Origin: DATBGO01 sp050011895
Lineage (GTDB): Bacteria; Actinomycetota; Actinomycetes; Streptosporangiales; Streptosporangiaceae
Length of the DNA: 26,391 nucleotides
Direction: 5' to 3'
Assembly: GCA_050011895.1 (NCBI GenBank)
Contig: JBEKIF010000057.1
Location: 1 to 26,391, forward strand
Under the pieces are notes generated by a model. The model worked only from the letters and a program-made list of their open reading frames with translations, did not search any database and was not told the DNA's origin. The position numbers and the translations under genes were made by a program. Position 1 is the stretch's first letter, and every line of letters starts with the position of its first letter. This document shows positions 15,686 to 24,406 of the stretch, piece by piece.

Positions 15686-16735
15686 TCAGGCTGGCGTGTG
15701 GTGACCGGCGAGGACGTGGTGGAGGTCGGTGCCGTCATAGGGCGCGGGGTCGGCGTGGACGAGCGCGGCGGCCAGGCGCGGGATGGCGTGCAGGAGGTCG
15801 TGCTCGGCGGTGACTGTGACCTGGTGGGCCTGCACGGCGGTGATGTCGCGGTTGACGACCACTTCGCATTCGGCACGGATCTGGTGGCCGATCCAGCGCA
15901 GGCGTGCCTGCCCGACATCGAGCACCCCTGCAGTGCCGCGCAGGGTGTTTTCGGCCTGGTCGACGAGCGCGGGGTCCACGGCGTCCATCAGACGCCGGTA
16001 GATCTCCCGGGCAGCCTGCCGCAGAACAGCCAGGATCGCCACCGCGATCAGCAGCCCGACGACCGGATCGGCCCAGTCCCAGCCCAGCGCCACCCCGCCG
16101 GCTCCCAGCAGCACAGCCAGGGAAGTCAGTCCGTCAGTGCGTGCGTGCAGCCCGTCGGCGACCAGTGCCGCTGAGCCGATCTTCCGGCCGGTGCGGATCC
16201 GGTACACAGCCGCCAGCTCGTTCCCGGCAAACCCGACCAGCGCCGCCGTGGCCACCGCGATCAGGTCCGACACGTGGCGCGGGTGCAGCAGCCGGGTGAT
16301 CGCCTCGTAGGCCGCCAGCGCCGAGGACGCGGCGATAGTCACCACGATCACGATCCCGGCCAGGTCCTCCGCCCGCCCGTACCCGTAGGTGTATCGGCGC
16401 GTCGGCGGCCGGCGGCCCACAATGAACGCGACTCCCAGCGGCAGCGCGGTCAGCGCGTCAGCGGCGTTATGCAGTGTGTCCCCCAGCAGCGCTACCGATC
16501 CGGACAGCACGGTGACAGCCGCCTGAAGGAGCGCGGTCACGCCCAGCACGGCCAGGGTGATCCACAGCACCCGCATGCCCTCCGCGCTGGCTTCCATCGC
16601 CGCGTCCACCTGGTCGGCCGCCTCATGCGAATGCGGGCGCAGAACATGCCGCAGCCGGGCCATCAGCCCCGACTCAGAATGCTCGTGCTGGTGCTCGTGC
16701 CCGGCGTCATGACTGCCAGCGTCCGAGTGGCTCAT
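15686..16735 (-). CDS. Cation diffusion facilitator (CDF) metal transporter, 349 aa
   Basis: It is an inner-membrane metal/proton antiporter by family. The N-terminus is His-rich (MSHSDAGSHDAGHEHQHEHS), with HSHE following. Six membrane helices follow, the second with DTLHNAADAL and the fifth with DGLHARTDGL: these two H-x3-D pairs are the zinc-binding site of zinc-type CDF proteins. The C-terminal cytoplasmic domain (about 270-349, IYRRLMDAVDPALVDQAE…VLDVGQARLRWIGHQIRAE) is the usual CDF ferredoxin-like fold, and the tail has extra His (LHHVLAGHH). Zn(II) or a similar ion is the likely substrate. I start at ATG 16735 because GGTGGGG lies upstream and the His-rich tail follows directly; ATG 16747 (four residues longer) is possible. 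It is divergent from the transporter at 16924. Confidence 0.9.
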   Translation of the reverse strand: MSHSDAGSHDAGHEHQHEHSESGLMARLRHVLRPHSHEAADQVDAAMEASAEGMRVLWITLAVLGVTALLQAAVTVLSGSVALLGDTLHNAADALTALPLGVAFIVGRRPPTRRYTYGYGRAEDLAGIVIVVTIAASSALAAYEAITRLLHPRHVSDLIAVATAALVGFAGNELAAVYRIRTGRKIGSAALVADGLHARTDGLTSLAVLLGAGGVALGWDWADPVVGLLIAVAILAVLRQAAREIYRRLMDAVDPALVDQAENTLRGTAGVLDVGQARLRWIGHQIRAECEVVVNRDITAVQAHQVTVTAEHDLLHAIPRLAAALVHADPAPYDGTDLHHVLAGHHTPA

Positions 16736-16923
16736 AGACCCCACCATGGCGGGAGAATCTTGTTGCAGCATCTCCACCACAACACCCCGGACGCACCTGC
16801 AACCAGATCGCGCCCGCTCCGCAAACGCGAGAGAGCGGCCCGTACTACACGAGCCGCCTACCGGCCAGACGCCAAGTACTCCCGTGGTCACGGGGTCTAG
16901 CGGTCGCCGCCTACCATCAGCTT
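16736..16923. promoter_or_regulatory. Divergent promoter region of two CDF transporters
   Basis: 188 bases separate the two divergent starts. On the plus side TACCAT (16913-16918) lies five bases before GTG 16924, the spacing expected of a -10 box for a leaderless transcript, since no ribosome binding site is present. I see no clear metal-regulator dyad and no ArsR- or MerR-type gene nearby. Confidence 0.35.
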
Positions 16924-17631
16924 GTGGCCATGACTCATGAGCCAGCAGGTCGGCACGATCCTGGGCAGGCGGTCGCGGACTCCGGGGCCTGCTGCGAAGA
17001 CTGCACGTTCACCACAGCAGTCAGCCACGAGCAGCAATGGCTACGAGCCGCGCGCTACGTACGCTGGCTGGCCTGGGCGTCGCTTGTCTGGATGACCGCC
17101 GAGGGCGTCGTTGGCCTGATCGCTGGTTTCGCGGCGGGCTCGATCGCTCTCGTGGGCTGGGCGTTGGGCAGCATGATCGAGGGACTAGCCAGCGTGATCG
17201 TAGTCTGGCGCTTTACCGGATCCCGGACGCTGTCAGAGACCGCAGAGCGGCGAGCCCAGACGGCTGTAGCTGTCAGCTTCTGGCTGCTGGCCCCCTACAT
17301 CGTGATCGAAGCCGTCCGGGACCTGGCCGGTCACCATCCCGCCACGGCCTCAGCGCTCGGGATCGCGCTCACCGCATCGAGCGTGGCCGTTATGCCGGTG
17401 CTCGGTATTGCCAAACGCCGCCTCGGCGGGCGGCTGCAGTCCGGCGCAACCGCCGGTGAGGGCACCCAGAACCTGATGTGCGCTGCACAAGCCGCCGCAG
17501 TGCTCATCGGCCTGGCCGTCGTGGCCACCTGGCCAGGCGGCTGGCCGGTCGACCCCATCATCGCCCTCGGCATCGCCGCCTGGTCAATCTGGGAAGGAAC
17601 CGAATCGTGGCGGGGTGCGGACTGCTGCTGA
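16924..17631 (+). CDS. CDF-like cation transporter with Cys-rich ends, 235 aa
   Basis: The protein has about six membrane helices (VRWLAWASLVWMTAEGVVGL, AAGSIALVGWALGSMIEGLA, …, AAAVLIGLAVVATW, PIIALGIAAWSIWEG) and no large C-terminal cytoplasmic domain. This is the short 'cation transporter' type. Helix II carries a GWALGSMIEG motif in place of the usual HxxxD, so the metal site differs from that of the neighbour. Cysteines cluster at the N-terminus (CCEDC, residues 23-27) and at the very end (ADCC), suggesting binding of a soft metal. The start is GTG 16924, or ATG 16930 two codons later; neither has a ribosome binding site, so a leaderless transcript is likely. The specific metal cannot be told from sequence. 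Confidence 0.8.
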   Translation: MAMTHEPAGRHDPGQAVADSGACCEDCTFTTAVSHEQQWLRAARYVRWLAWASLVWMTAEGVVGLIAGFAAGSIALVGWALGSMIEGLASVIVVWRFTGSRTLSETAERRAQTAVAVSFWLLAPYIVIEAVRDLAGHHPATASALGIALTASSVAVMPVLGIAKRRLGGRLQSGATAGEGTQNLMCAAQAAAVLIGLAVVATWPGGWPVDPIIALGIAAWSIWEGTESWRGADCC

Positions 17632-17714
17632 GCAGGCTGATAAAGGCGGGCGCGTCAAGGTCAGCGTGACCATCAGCGTGCGCCATCGCCTATGGTCAGC
17701 AGGTCCTCGAGCGC

Positions 17715-17810
17715 CTAGTCGACCCGCAAGGTTGTGCGGTCGAGACCGAAGCGCGCGCATAGGAACTGCTCCAGCCCATCGCCAGGAGCCTGCCTGCAAC
17801 CTGTCGGCAT
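17715..17810 (-). pseudogene. Possible C-terminal scrap of another CDF transporter
   Basis: A minus-strand frame ends GDGLEQFLCARFGLDRTTLR then VD and TAG (17715-17717). CDF proteins often end …L(x)xRFGIxHTTxQVE, so this may be the last 15 residues of a third, deleted CDF gene next to two intact ones. Residues upstream do not match the family. The evidence is short. Confidence 0.3.
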
Positions 17811-18130
17811 GATCACCGTTGATCTGGCGACCGGGCATGCAAGCAGCGACGGCAACGTACCGGCGGCGGCACCCAGCCAGAGCAGCTCAGCCATGAACGA
17901 GCACAATGTCGGCGCGAAGAGCGGTCAGCTGGCCCGTGGTGGGCTTGTGCGTGCCGAGGTGTGTCCTGAACGCAAGGAGGGGCCGATGTAGGACGGGTCC
18001 TTGATGCGGTGCTGCGCGGGAGATGAAGGATCCTGGCCCTTCGGAGTCGCTCTGCGGAGGGAGGCTCCAAACCACCTCATGCTGCGTTGGCTGAAGACCG
18101 TCGTGGTGAGCGATGAGGAAAAGGCTCGTG
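17811..18130. other. No gene seen
   Basis: Gap between transporter debris and the IS1634 left end. It holds AAGGAGG (17974-17980) followed by ATGTAG (17986-17991), a start codon directly followed by a stop, but no ORF. No other structure was noticed. Confidence 0.35.
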
Positions 18131-19798
18131 AGACCCGACTTTTATCAAACTAGTGTGCACCACTCCGGGCGTTGCTGATCTTGTTCAGGGCGTCGCGGAG
18201 TTCGTCGGGGAGCGGGTCTGCGGCTGTGATGACGTGGTCGCCGGCCTGGATCTCGATGGTGCGGTAGCGGCGGGCGGTCTTGACGAACTTGCGGATCGAC
18301 CAGCCCGTCTGGTGCTCGATCCGGCGGCTGACCGCCAGGGCGGCGAACACGATCGTGAGATGGGCTTCGATCGAGTCCCTGGTCCGGTGGTAGACCGGCC
18401 GGGCCTGCAGGTTGCTTTTGGCCATCCGGAACGACTTCTCTATCTGGAACAGCTGGTGGTAGGCGCCGATCACGAACTCTGCGGTCACGGGCGTGCCGTC
18501 CGGGCAGGCCCGCAGGTTCGTGACATAGCCTTCCAGGCCCGCCAGCGCCCGCGCCTCGCCTCGAGCTCGCGGTTGACGGTGCGGGTTCCGCCCGACAGGC
18601 GGATGAACCGGTTGCGCTTCACCGGGACCTGGCCCGCGACCGCCTTCTCTGCTTTGGCGACCTGCTCGTCGATCCCGCGCCGTGTCCGGCAGGCCCGGTC
18701 AGCCTTGTACTGGTAGTAAATGATCTGGTCGCGGCGGCCGCCGTTCGGCCCGGCGGGCCATGGCTGGGTGAACACCTGCCCGTCCGGGGACGTCCTGGCC
18801 GGGATGCTGACGCCGCCACCGCTGCACCACATAGGGCACCTGCGGGATCTTCGCGCCGAGGATGAACGACAGGCCCGCCGCCTCGATCGCCTTCTGATTC
18901 GCCTCCGACACCATCCCCGCGTCCGCCACGACCGTGACGTCCGGGAGCTGGTGAGCGGCCATGAAGGATTCGATGACCGGCAGCATCGTCTTCGTCTCCG
19001 CCTTGTTGCCTTCATAGACGGACACCATGAGCGGGAACCCGGTGGCGTCGGTGAGCAGGCCGATGGTGATCTGCGGCTCCAGGCGGCGTCCCTTGGAGAA
19101 CCCGCTCTCGCGGAACCCGTCACCAGCATCAGTCTCGAAATACAAGGTCGATATGTCATACAGCACCAGGCTGGCCGGGCCCAGCCCCGCGTGCGCGGCG
19201 CACGCCGCCGACAGCCGCTGCCGCCACCCATCCCGGGCATACACCGGAAGGCGGCGGTTCACCGTTGGATACGACGCTGGCTCCACCCCGGCTTCCTCCA
19301 GCACCCGCAGCGAGTCCAGCTTGCTGACCGGCTCGATGACCCGCGCCGCCACCAGCTGGAAGAAACACCTCGTCCCCCGCCGCAGCCTGTCCGAACCCCA
19401 GCAGGTCATAGGCCTGAGACAGGGCATCCAGCAGGCAGCCCATCCGCGACGAGGTGATCAGCAGCGGACCGCCCGGCGCCCCGGCATCCAGCCCCAGGTC
19501 CAGGACGCCCTGACCGGCAGCCAGCTTTTGCCGCGCCGCCGCCTTCAGCAGCTCCACCTCAGCAGCGGTATGCGCCGACCCCAGATGCTCGATCTGCCGC
19601 GACCCGCGGCGGGAGGAATACACAATCTGCACGGCCATCGCGCCCGACGACGTCTTCACCGTCCGCACATACGGCACTCGCCAACCCTACGGCCAGCCAT
19701 CCCGGCTAGTGCACAGATTCCGCGCCCAGCCAGAGCAAACCAGCAGGTCAGAAAGCTACAGAGCCCGAGAACCCGCAACCGTGATAAAAGTCGGGACA
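18131..19798 (-). mobile_element. IS1634-family insertion sequence, about 1.67 kb
   Basis: The terminal inverted repeats are GAGACCCGACTTTTATCA on the left (from about 18130) and GTGTCCCGACTTTTATCA on the right (minus strand, to 19799). CCCGACTTTTATCA is a perfect 14-bp match (18134-18147 and 19782-19795). The single gene on the minus strand fills the element. Size and gene fit the IS1634 group. Target duplications in this family can be long and I could not identify one. Confidence 0.85.
18150..19677 (-). pseudogene. IS1634-family transposase with three frameshifts
   Basis: From ATG 19677 (MPYVRTVKTSSGAMAVQIVY) the N-terminal region runs to about 19362. There an extra base splits DEVFFQLVAARVIEP, and the next frame carries LVLYDISTLYFETDAGDGFR with a catalytic Asp, SVYEGNKAETKTML and DVTVVADAGMVSEAN with the second Asp. 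Near 18810 the frame shifts again (RDQIIYYQYKADRA). Near 18560 it shifts a third time into CPDGTPVTAEFVIGAYHQL and FQIEKSFRMAKS with the catalytic Glu. All three DDE residues therefore survive but on separate frames; the copy is inactive unless supplied in trans. Full joined length is about 505 aa, normal for the family. Confidence 0.85.
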
Positions 19799-19998
19799 CC
19801 TGCCCATAAGTCGATAAGCTGAGGACCCGGCCGTTCACCTGAAGAAATAGGCCCATCCGAGGTGATACCAAACTCAGCCAGGTGCCACCGGAGGATTACG
19901 ACGTGGCGATGGGTCCTAAAACGCCCGCGTACGGCTGGTGGCTGGACCAGGCATAGGTCAAGTACAGGCTGGTGCCAGGATCAGCCCGGCGTACACGA

Positions 19999-20871
19999 TC
20001 ACCCGCCAGCGCTGGGGGTTGGCCCCAGCCGTAGCTGCCCGCCAGACCGCTTCTGATGCCTTGCGTCGACCATCAGGCCCACAGTTATGGGCGGGGCCAG
20101 AATCAGGATGGCACCGGTGAGAAGGGCCAGCGCGAACGCCGGGTAGTTGTCAGGTTGCCACAGCACTATGGCCGCCGCCACGCTGGCCGCGGCAATGACC
20201 ACGCAGACGCCCGTCAGGCCGTAGCTCGCCTTCGGCAGCCGGGCGGTCAGATCGGCGGGGAGGCCGGCGGTGAGCGCCGCTAGCTCGGCGCGGGACCGCG
20301 TGGCGGACGCCTGGCCGGACCGCGCGTCGTGTTCATCCTCGGTCAGCCGGCCTTGCGCCAGCGCGGCCTTGAGTGTGCGGATCACCTGTTCGCGGTCGTA
20401 CCACGACAGCGGCGGCAATGGTTGCCCGGCGGACGGCTTCGCGCGCGCTGAGGCGACCATCATGACCACGCCGAGAATCCAGAAAACCAGATAGATGACC
20501 GCGGCCAAGATGATCAAAGTCCATACGGTGGTGCGGGGACCACCAGGGAGGAGAAGAACCGCCACGATGCCCGGCAGGAACACAGCGTATTCGAACCACC
20601 AGGCTATCTTTGTCGCCCGCCACGGGGCGCGCGGGGACCCGGCTCCGGTGAGCGCGGTGGGGATGTCGGCGATGACCTCGGCCAGTTCCGCGTATGTCTG
20701 TGACGCGTATACCCGATCCACCCGCGCGCCGAGTTCATCCCCGGTCAGCCGACCTTGCACGAACGCGGCCTTGAGAGCAGCGATCACCTGCTCGCGATCG
20801 GCGTCAGACGCGCGGAGTCCGCCACGGCTTCGGCTTTCTGCGGCTGCTACCTCATCCCCTGGCCCTGCCAT
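19999..20871 (-). CDS. Membrane protein with two DUF1707 (SHOCT-like) domains, 290 aa
   Basis: Residues about 18-70 (LRASDADREQVIAALKAAFV, QGRLTGDELGARVDRVYASQ) are a full DUF1707 domain. A second, slightly decayed copy (YDREQVIRTLKAALAQGRLT, EDEHDARSG…) follows at about 160-210. After the first copy come two close membrane helices (EYAVFLPGIVAVLLL and TLIILAAVIYLVFWILGVVM). After the second come two more (TGVCVVIAAASVAAAIVLW and ALALLTGAILILA). DUF1707 is a short helical module of unknown biochemical role, common in actinobacteria. ATG 20871 is chosen because GGGGAGG sits seven bases upstream; GTG 20874 is one codon earlier. The usual second-domain motif (DELxERVxxALxARTxxEL) is eroded to DEHDARSGQASATRS, so copy 2 may no longer fold the same way. 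A GCTGGGG/CCCCAGC hairpin (20011-20029) lies inside the last codons. Confidence 0.85.
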   Translation of the reverse strand: MAGPGDEVAAAESRSRGGLRASDADREQVIAALKAAFVQGRLTGDELGARVDRVYASQTYAELAEVIADIPTALTGAGSPRAPWRATKIAWWFEYAVFLPGIVAVLLLPGGPRTTVWTLIILAAVIYLVFWILGVVMMVASARAKPSAGQPLPPLSWYDREQVIRTLKAALAQGRLTEDEHDARSGQASATRSRAELAALTAGLPADLTARLPKASYGLTGVCVVIAAASVAAAIVLWQPDNYPAFALALLTGAILILAPPITVGLMVDARHQKRSGGQLRLGPTPSAGG

Positions 20872-20984
20872 CACGACGCCTCCCCACCAGCGTGATGCAG
20901 GGAAGCGTAACGCGGGTCACCACAGGAATCCATGCCCTCCCCCCGACAAAACGAGGAGCATCAAAGGAGGAGGCTGACTGGCGG

Positions 20985-21658
20985 AGGACTGTTGCCAAGC
21001 CGTTAGACGACGTCTGTCACGCGCCGTCAACCCTGGAACATCAGTCCAGAGCGCCGACACGAATGGACGATCCTGGACGACTTGCCCCCCGGTGACCGGT
21101 GGTTCGTCGATGAGACGTACGTGAAGGTATCTGGCCGCTGGACGTACCTGTACCGGGCAATCGACCAGCACGGACAAGTCATCGACGTCCTGCTGTTGAT
21201 GAGGCGTGACCTGGCAGCCGCCCGGCGCTTCTTCACCGGGCCATCCGGGCTGGCGTGATCCCGGTCGAGGTCACCACCGACCGGGCCCCTGCCTATCCGC
21301 GAGTCCTGGATGAGCTGATCCCTTCAGCGCTGCACACCGTGGAGCGATACGCCAACAACCCGGTCGAGGCAGATCACGGGCGGCTCAAAGCTCGGCTCCG
21401 GCCGATGCGCGGCTGAAGCGGCACCGCTCAGCGCGGATTCTCGCCGCCGGTCACGCCGTCGTCCAGAACCTGCGCCGCGGCCACTACGACATCGCCACCC
21501 ACGTCCCCGCCCGTCACCAGCTCGGCACTGCCTTCGACGAGCTCGCCGTAACGATCTGATGGGCCGTCAGGCCAGCGCTCCAGCCAAGCCTTCCCAGGAA
21601 TCGCCCAACGCAACAGCGCCGTCGCCTGCCATCGGCGATCGACCAACGCAACAGTGCC
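20985..21658 (+). mobile_element. IS6-family element, internally deleted (about 674 bp)
   Basis: The right end on the minus strand from 21658 reads GGCACTGTTGCGTTGGTCGA, the typical IS6/IS26-like terminal repeat. The left end near 20985 reads AGGACTGTTGCC, sharing ACTGTTGC. IS6 elements are about 800 bp, so roughly the first third of the transposase gene has been lost between the ends. A second IR-like word (AACGCAACAGCGCC, 21607-21620) lies 38 bases inside the right end. Confidence 0.6.
21040..21559 (+). pseudogene. IS6-family transposase, N-terminus missing, two frameshifts
   Basis: GDRWFVDETYVKVSGRWTYL, then YRAIDQHGQVIDVLL and RRDLAAARRFF are the start of the IS6 catalytic core (first Asp in VDETYVK). 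After a base loss near 21237 the frame continues as RAIRAGVIPVEVTTDRAPAY (second Asp), then NPVEADHGRLKARLRPMRG (Glu). A second loss near 21415 leads to LKRHRSARILAAGHAVVQNL and FDELAVTI before TGA 21557-21559. The N-terminal helix-turn-helix domain (RHYPAEIIxxCVRWYLRY type) is absent. Confidence 0.8.
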
Positions 21659-21861
21659 CCCTGAGGGCGCCAAATGCGGCGCCGCCGTTCCGGCCATCTC
21701 TAATTCACCTTTAGGCCAGAAAATATTTCGGGAATGGCTTCCATTTCATCATCCCGTCCTCTGCCAGACGCCTTATAGTCGGCGGCGCGGCCTGCCCACA
21801 AGGCCCGGCAATCCGACTCCAGGCGGGGCAGCGCCGGATCTGCGACCGAGAGGAAGCATGG
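21659..21861 (+). promoter_or_regulatory. Upstream region of the phosphoesterase gene
   Basis: A GGCGCC…GGCGCC hairpin (21666-21683) stands next to the IS6 end. An AT-rich patch (about 21700-21730) and a TATAGT box (21774-21779) follow, 83 bases before the start codon; the matching -35 is weak. One TTCACC word (about 21706) resembles half a PHO box, but no proper direct repeat is present, so phosphate control is not claimed. Confidence 0.3.
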
Positions 21862-23664
21862 ATGCGACGACCAGTCAGGGCCTTTGCGCTCACCGCTGCC
21901 GCTGGCCTCTTCGCGGCGATGGCGTTCGGCGTGCCAGGCGCAATCGCGAGCGAGGCCGCCAGCACGAGCGGGCACAACCAGGGCGGTGGCAATGGCAATA
22001 CCGCCACGCCGATCAAGCATCTCGTCGTGATCTTCGACGAGAACGTCTCCTTTGATCACTATTTCGGCACCTATCCGTACGCTCCGAACCCGCCTGGCGA
22101 GCCAGCCTTCCACGCTCGGAAGGGCACGCCGACGGTCAATGGCCTGTACAACGACCTAACCTCGTCCGGGCAGCCGACCGGGCCGCTGCTCACCAACAAC
22201 CCCAATCTCTCAAATCCGGTGCGGCTCGGCCACGATACTCCGCTGACCTGCGACCAGGACCACGACTACACCGCAGAGCAGCTAGCCGCTGACCACGGCG
22301 CCGAGGACGCCTATCCAGCGAACACGGGCGGCAATCTGACGCTGACGCAATGCCTGGCGGGGTTCGACTACCCCCCCGGCACGCCAGAGCTGCCGCCGCC
22401 GGGAACCGGTTCCAATAAGGCCGTCATGAGTTACTACGACGGCAACTCGGTCACCGGGCTGTGGAATTACGCCCAGCACTTCGCGATGAGTGACAACGCC
22501 TACGGCACGACCTACGGCCCGTCGACCCCGGGCGCTCTCAACGTGACCGCCGCGCAGACCTATGGCGCGATCTGCGGGCCATCCTCCGCGACGATTAACG
22601 ACAGTCCGTGCCCGAACCCGCCGGGGCTCGACACGACCGACCCGACGTCCTCCAACATCACGGCGGGCCCGGCCCAGCCGGCCGGCCCGGGAACCACCTA
22701 CTCCGACGCCGACCCAACCTACGACATCTGCTCCTACCTGCCAGGCTCGGACGGCGGCGACGGCGGCACCGCGGCCGGAACCCTGACTATGGGCGGCAAG
22801 AACATCGGTGACGAGCTGACCAGCTCGAAGATCACCTGGGGATGGTTCCAGGGCGGCTTTGACAACGGTTACGTTCCGGGTCACGGAACGCCCCCCACCA
22901 GCGCCCAGATCTGCTCGGAGACCCATAAGAACGTGGGCGGCGCCGTAGTGGACGACTACAGCCCGCACCACGAGCCGTTCGAGTACTACGCCTCAACTGC
23001 CAACCCGATGCACCTGCCGCCGAAGTCGCTGTCGATGATCGGCAAAACCGACCAGGCTAACCACCAGTACGACACCGCCGACTTCTTTGCCGCCGCCGAT
23101 GCAGGCAACCTGCCAGCGGTCTCCTACCTTAAGGCGCCGAAGTACCAGGATGGCCACGCGGGCTACTCCGACCCGCTGGACGAGCAGACCTGGCTGGTCA
23201 ACACCATCAACCAGCTCGAGTCCCTGCCCACCTGGAAGTCGACCGCCGTTATCGTCACCTGGGACGACTCTGACGGCTGGTATGACCACGTGCTCGCCCC
23301 GGTCATTACCGAGTCGCAGACCTCGCTGGATGCGCTCACCGGGACGGGCGAATGCGGCAGCCAGCTCAGCCTGGTGCCGGTGAACTCGGCCAACGAGCCT
23401 GAGCAGGGCAAGTGCGGCCTCGGGCCCCGGCTGCCGTTCCTGGTCATCTCCCCGTGGGCGCGGTCGAACCTCGTCGATAACACCCTCATCGACCAGAGCT
23501 CGGTCGTGAAGTTCATCGAGTACAACTGGGGCCTGCCGGCGCTCGGCAACGGGGCGGCCGATACCGCGGCCGGCTCGATCTTGTCCATGTTCGACTTCAG
23601 TGGCCGGCAAGGGTACAACAATAAGCTGTTCCTTAACCCGGCCACGGGCGAGCCGATCAGCTAG
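21862..23664 (+). CDS. Secreted phosphoesterase of the AcpA/phospholipase C family, 600 aa
   Basis: Residues 1-29 are a Sec signal peptide (MRRPVRAF, hydrophobic core, cleavage after AIA). The catalytic motif IKHLVVIFDENVSFDHYFGT at about 51-70 contains the metal ligands Glu-Asn. The middle has AYGTTYGPSTPGALN with the likely Ser/Thr nucleophile region, and the C-terminal half has VIVTWDDSDGWYDHV, whose Asp and His residues complete the metal site. ENVSFDH rather than ENRSFDH is typical of AcpA-like acid phosphatases more than classical phospholipases C. It probably hydrolyses phosphate or phospholipid esters outside the cell. ATG 21862 has AGAGGAAG five to ten bases upstream. Two Cys pairs in the middle (e.g. 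PLTCDQD…TQCLAG) suggest disulfides. A weak GGCTA…TAGCC hairpin follows the stop. Confidence 0.9.
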   Translation: MRRPVRAFALTAAAGLFAAMAFGVPGAIASEAASTSGHNQGGGNGNTATPIKHLVVIFDENVSFDHYFGTYPYAPNPPGEPAFHARKGTPTVNGLYNDLTSSGQPTGPLLTNNPNLSNPVRLGHDTPLTCDQDHDYTAEQLAADHGAEDAYPANTGGNLTLTQCLAGFDYPPGTPELPPPGTGSNKAVMSYYDGNSVTGLWNYAQHFAMSDNAYGTTYGPSTPGALNVTAAQTYGAICGPSSATINDSPCPNPPGLDTTDPTSSNITAGPAQPAGPGTTYSDADPTYDICSYLPGSDGGDGGTAAGTLTMGGKNIGDELTSSKITWGWFQGGFDNGYVPGHGTPPTSAQICSETHKNVGGAVVDDYSPHHEPFEYYASTANPMHLPPKSLSMIGKTDQANHQYDTADFFAAADAGNLPAVSYLKAPKYQDGHAGYSDPLDEQTWLVNTINQLESLPTWKSTAVIVTWDDSDGWYDHVLAPVITESQTSLDALTGTGECGSQLSLVPVNSANEPEQGKCGLGPRLPFLVISPWARSNLVDNTLIDQSSVVKFIEYNWGLPALGNGAADTAAGSILSMFDFSGRQGYNNKLFLNPATGEPIS

Positions 23665-23721
23665 GGCTACTGGTCTAGCCACTTCAAGAATGCCTAACGA
23701 GTAATGGCTGTGCTGCGGGCC

Positions 23722-24192
23722 GGGGCTTATGCCTCGGCCTGCAGTATGTCCAGCGCAGGTCCGCCGTACGGTCGCCTCGCTGATCTGGTGACCGAGCCGG
23801 GTCAGCTCGCCGTGGACCCGGCGGTACCCCCAGGCCGGGTTCTCCTGCGCCAGCCGCAGCGCCAGGTCACGGATCTGCTGGCTGGTCCCCGGCCGGCCTG
23901 ACCGGTTCGGATGCGACCACTTCCGTGTGATCAGGCGGCGGTGCCAGGCCAGTAACGTCCCCGGCGTGACGAGCCGATGGCAGCGCAGCACCGCTGGCAG
24001 CAGCCGGGCGAGCGCTGCCAGCACCGCCCGGTCGGCCCAGTCCGGTTTCGGCTGCGCGACCTGACGCCACAGCATCGTGACCTCGTGCCGGAGCACGATG
24101 ATGTCCGCGTCCTTGGACGCCTGGCTGCGGCCCAGCAGGAGAAGCCAGGCAAAGACCCGGATCATGATCAGATAGAGGAGGCGAAGAGACAC
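23722..24192 (-). pseudogene. N-terminal part of an IS3/IS481-like transposase (IS-B)
   Basis: From GTG 24192 (VSLRLLYLIMIRVFAWLLLL) about 155 residues match this transposase type: ASKDADIIVLRHEVTMLWRQ, then LVTPGTLLAWHRRLITRKW, GRPGTSQQIRDLALRLAQEN and WGYRRVHGELTRLGHQISEA. Similarity ends at about TVRR and none of the DDE residues remain. The open frame continues far into the phosphoesterase on the opposite strand, which is only a shadow. Confidence 0.7.
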
Positions 24193-24271
24193 GAACCGCG
24201 ATCCTGCCCCAACATGGTCATCCGGCCAAACTGCAGGTCACAGAGGCTGCGTCGAGTTCTGAAGCGGTACA
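23722..24271 (-). mobile_element. Truncated IS related to IS-A, here IS-B
   Basis: The left end (minus strand from 24271) is TGTACCGCTTCAGAACTCGA, followed by a leader and the transposase start. The right half, including the integrase core, is missing beyond about 23722. It is joined at 24271/24272 to the 5' end of a sibling element. Confidence 0.65.
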
Positions 24272-24377
24272 CGATCAGGTAGAGCAGCCGAAGAGCCATG
24301 AACGGCGATCCTGGCGCAGCCCGCTCATCCGGCCCAATCGCAGGTCACGGAGCTGCGTCGAGTTCTGAAGCGGTACA
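24272..24377 (-). mobile_element. Left-end fragment of a second IS-B copy (nested remnant)
   Basis: These 106 bases are a diverged copy of 24164-24270. They have the terminal TGTACCGCTTCAGAACTCGA (to 24377), a similar leader and the first ten codons of a transposase (MALRLLYLIV). The copy stops exactly where the terminal TGT of IS-B begins. The simplest reading is that IS-B jumped into codon 10 of a sister element in the same orientation. Confidence 0.65.
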
Positions 24378-24406
24378 GGCTAGTCGCGGCGTCAGGAGGA
24401 AAACGA

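Noticed and set aside
17974..17991. AAGGAGG followed by ATGTAG (start directly followed by stop)
   Set aside because: Such start-stop pairs can act in regulation, but here no gene follows within range on this strand, so chance is more likely.
19903..19956. 17-codon ORF with a good GGAGG, containing AYGWWLDQ
   Set aside because: A strong ribosome binding site alone is weak evidence. There is no partner gene and it lies next to the IS1634 end, so it is probably the start of an interrupted gene.
21700..21730. PHO-box-like TTCACC upstream of the phosphoesterase
   Set aside because: Only one half-like word is present, and a PhoP site needs 11-bp direct repeats.
22993..23721. Long minus-strand open frame opposite the phosphoesterase
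   Set aside because: It is the GC-rich shadow of the phosphoesterase gene; transposase similarity exists only upstream of about 23722.
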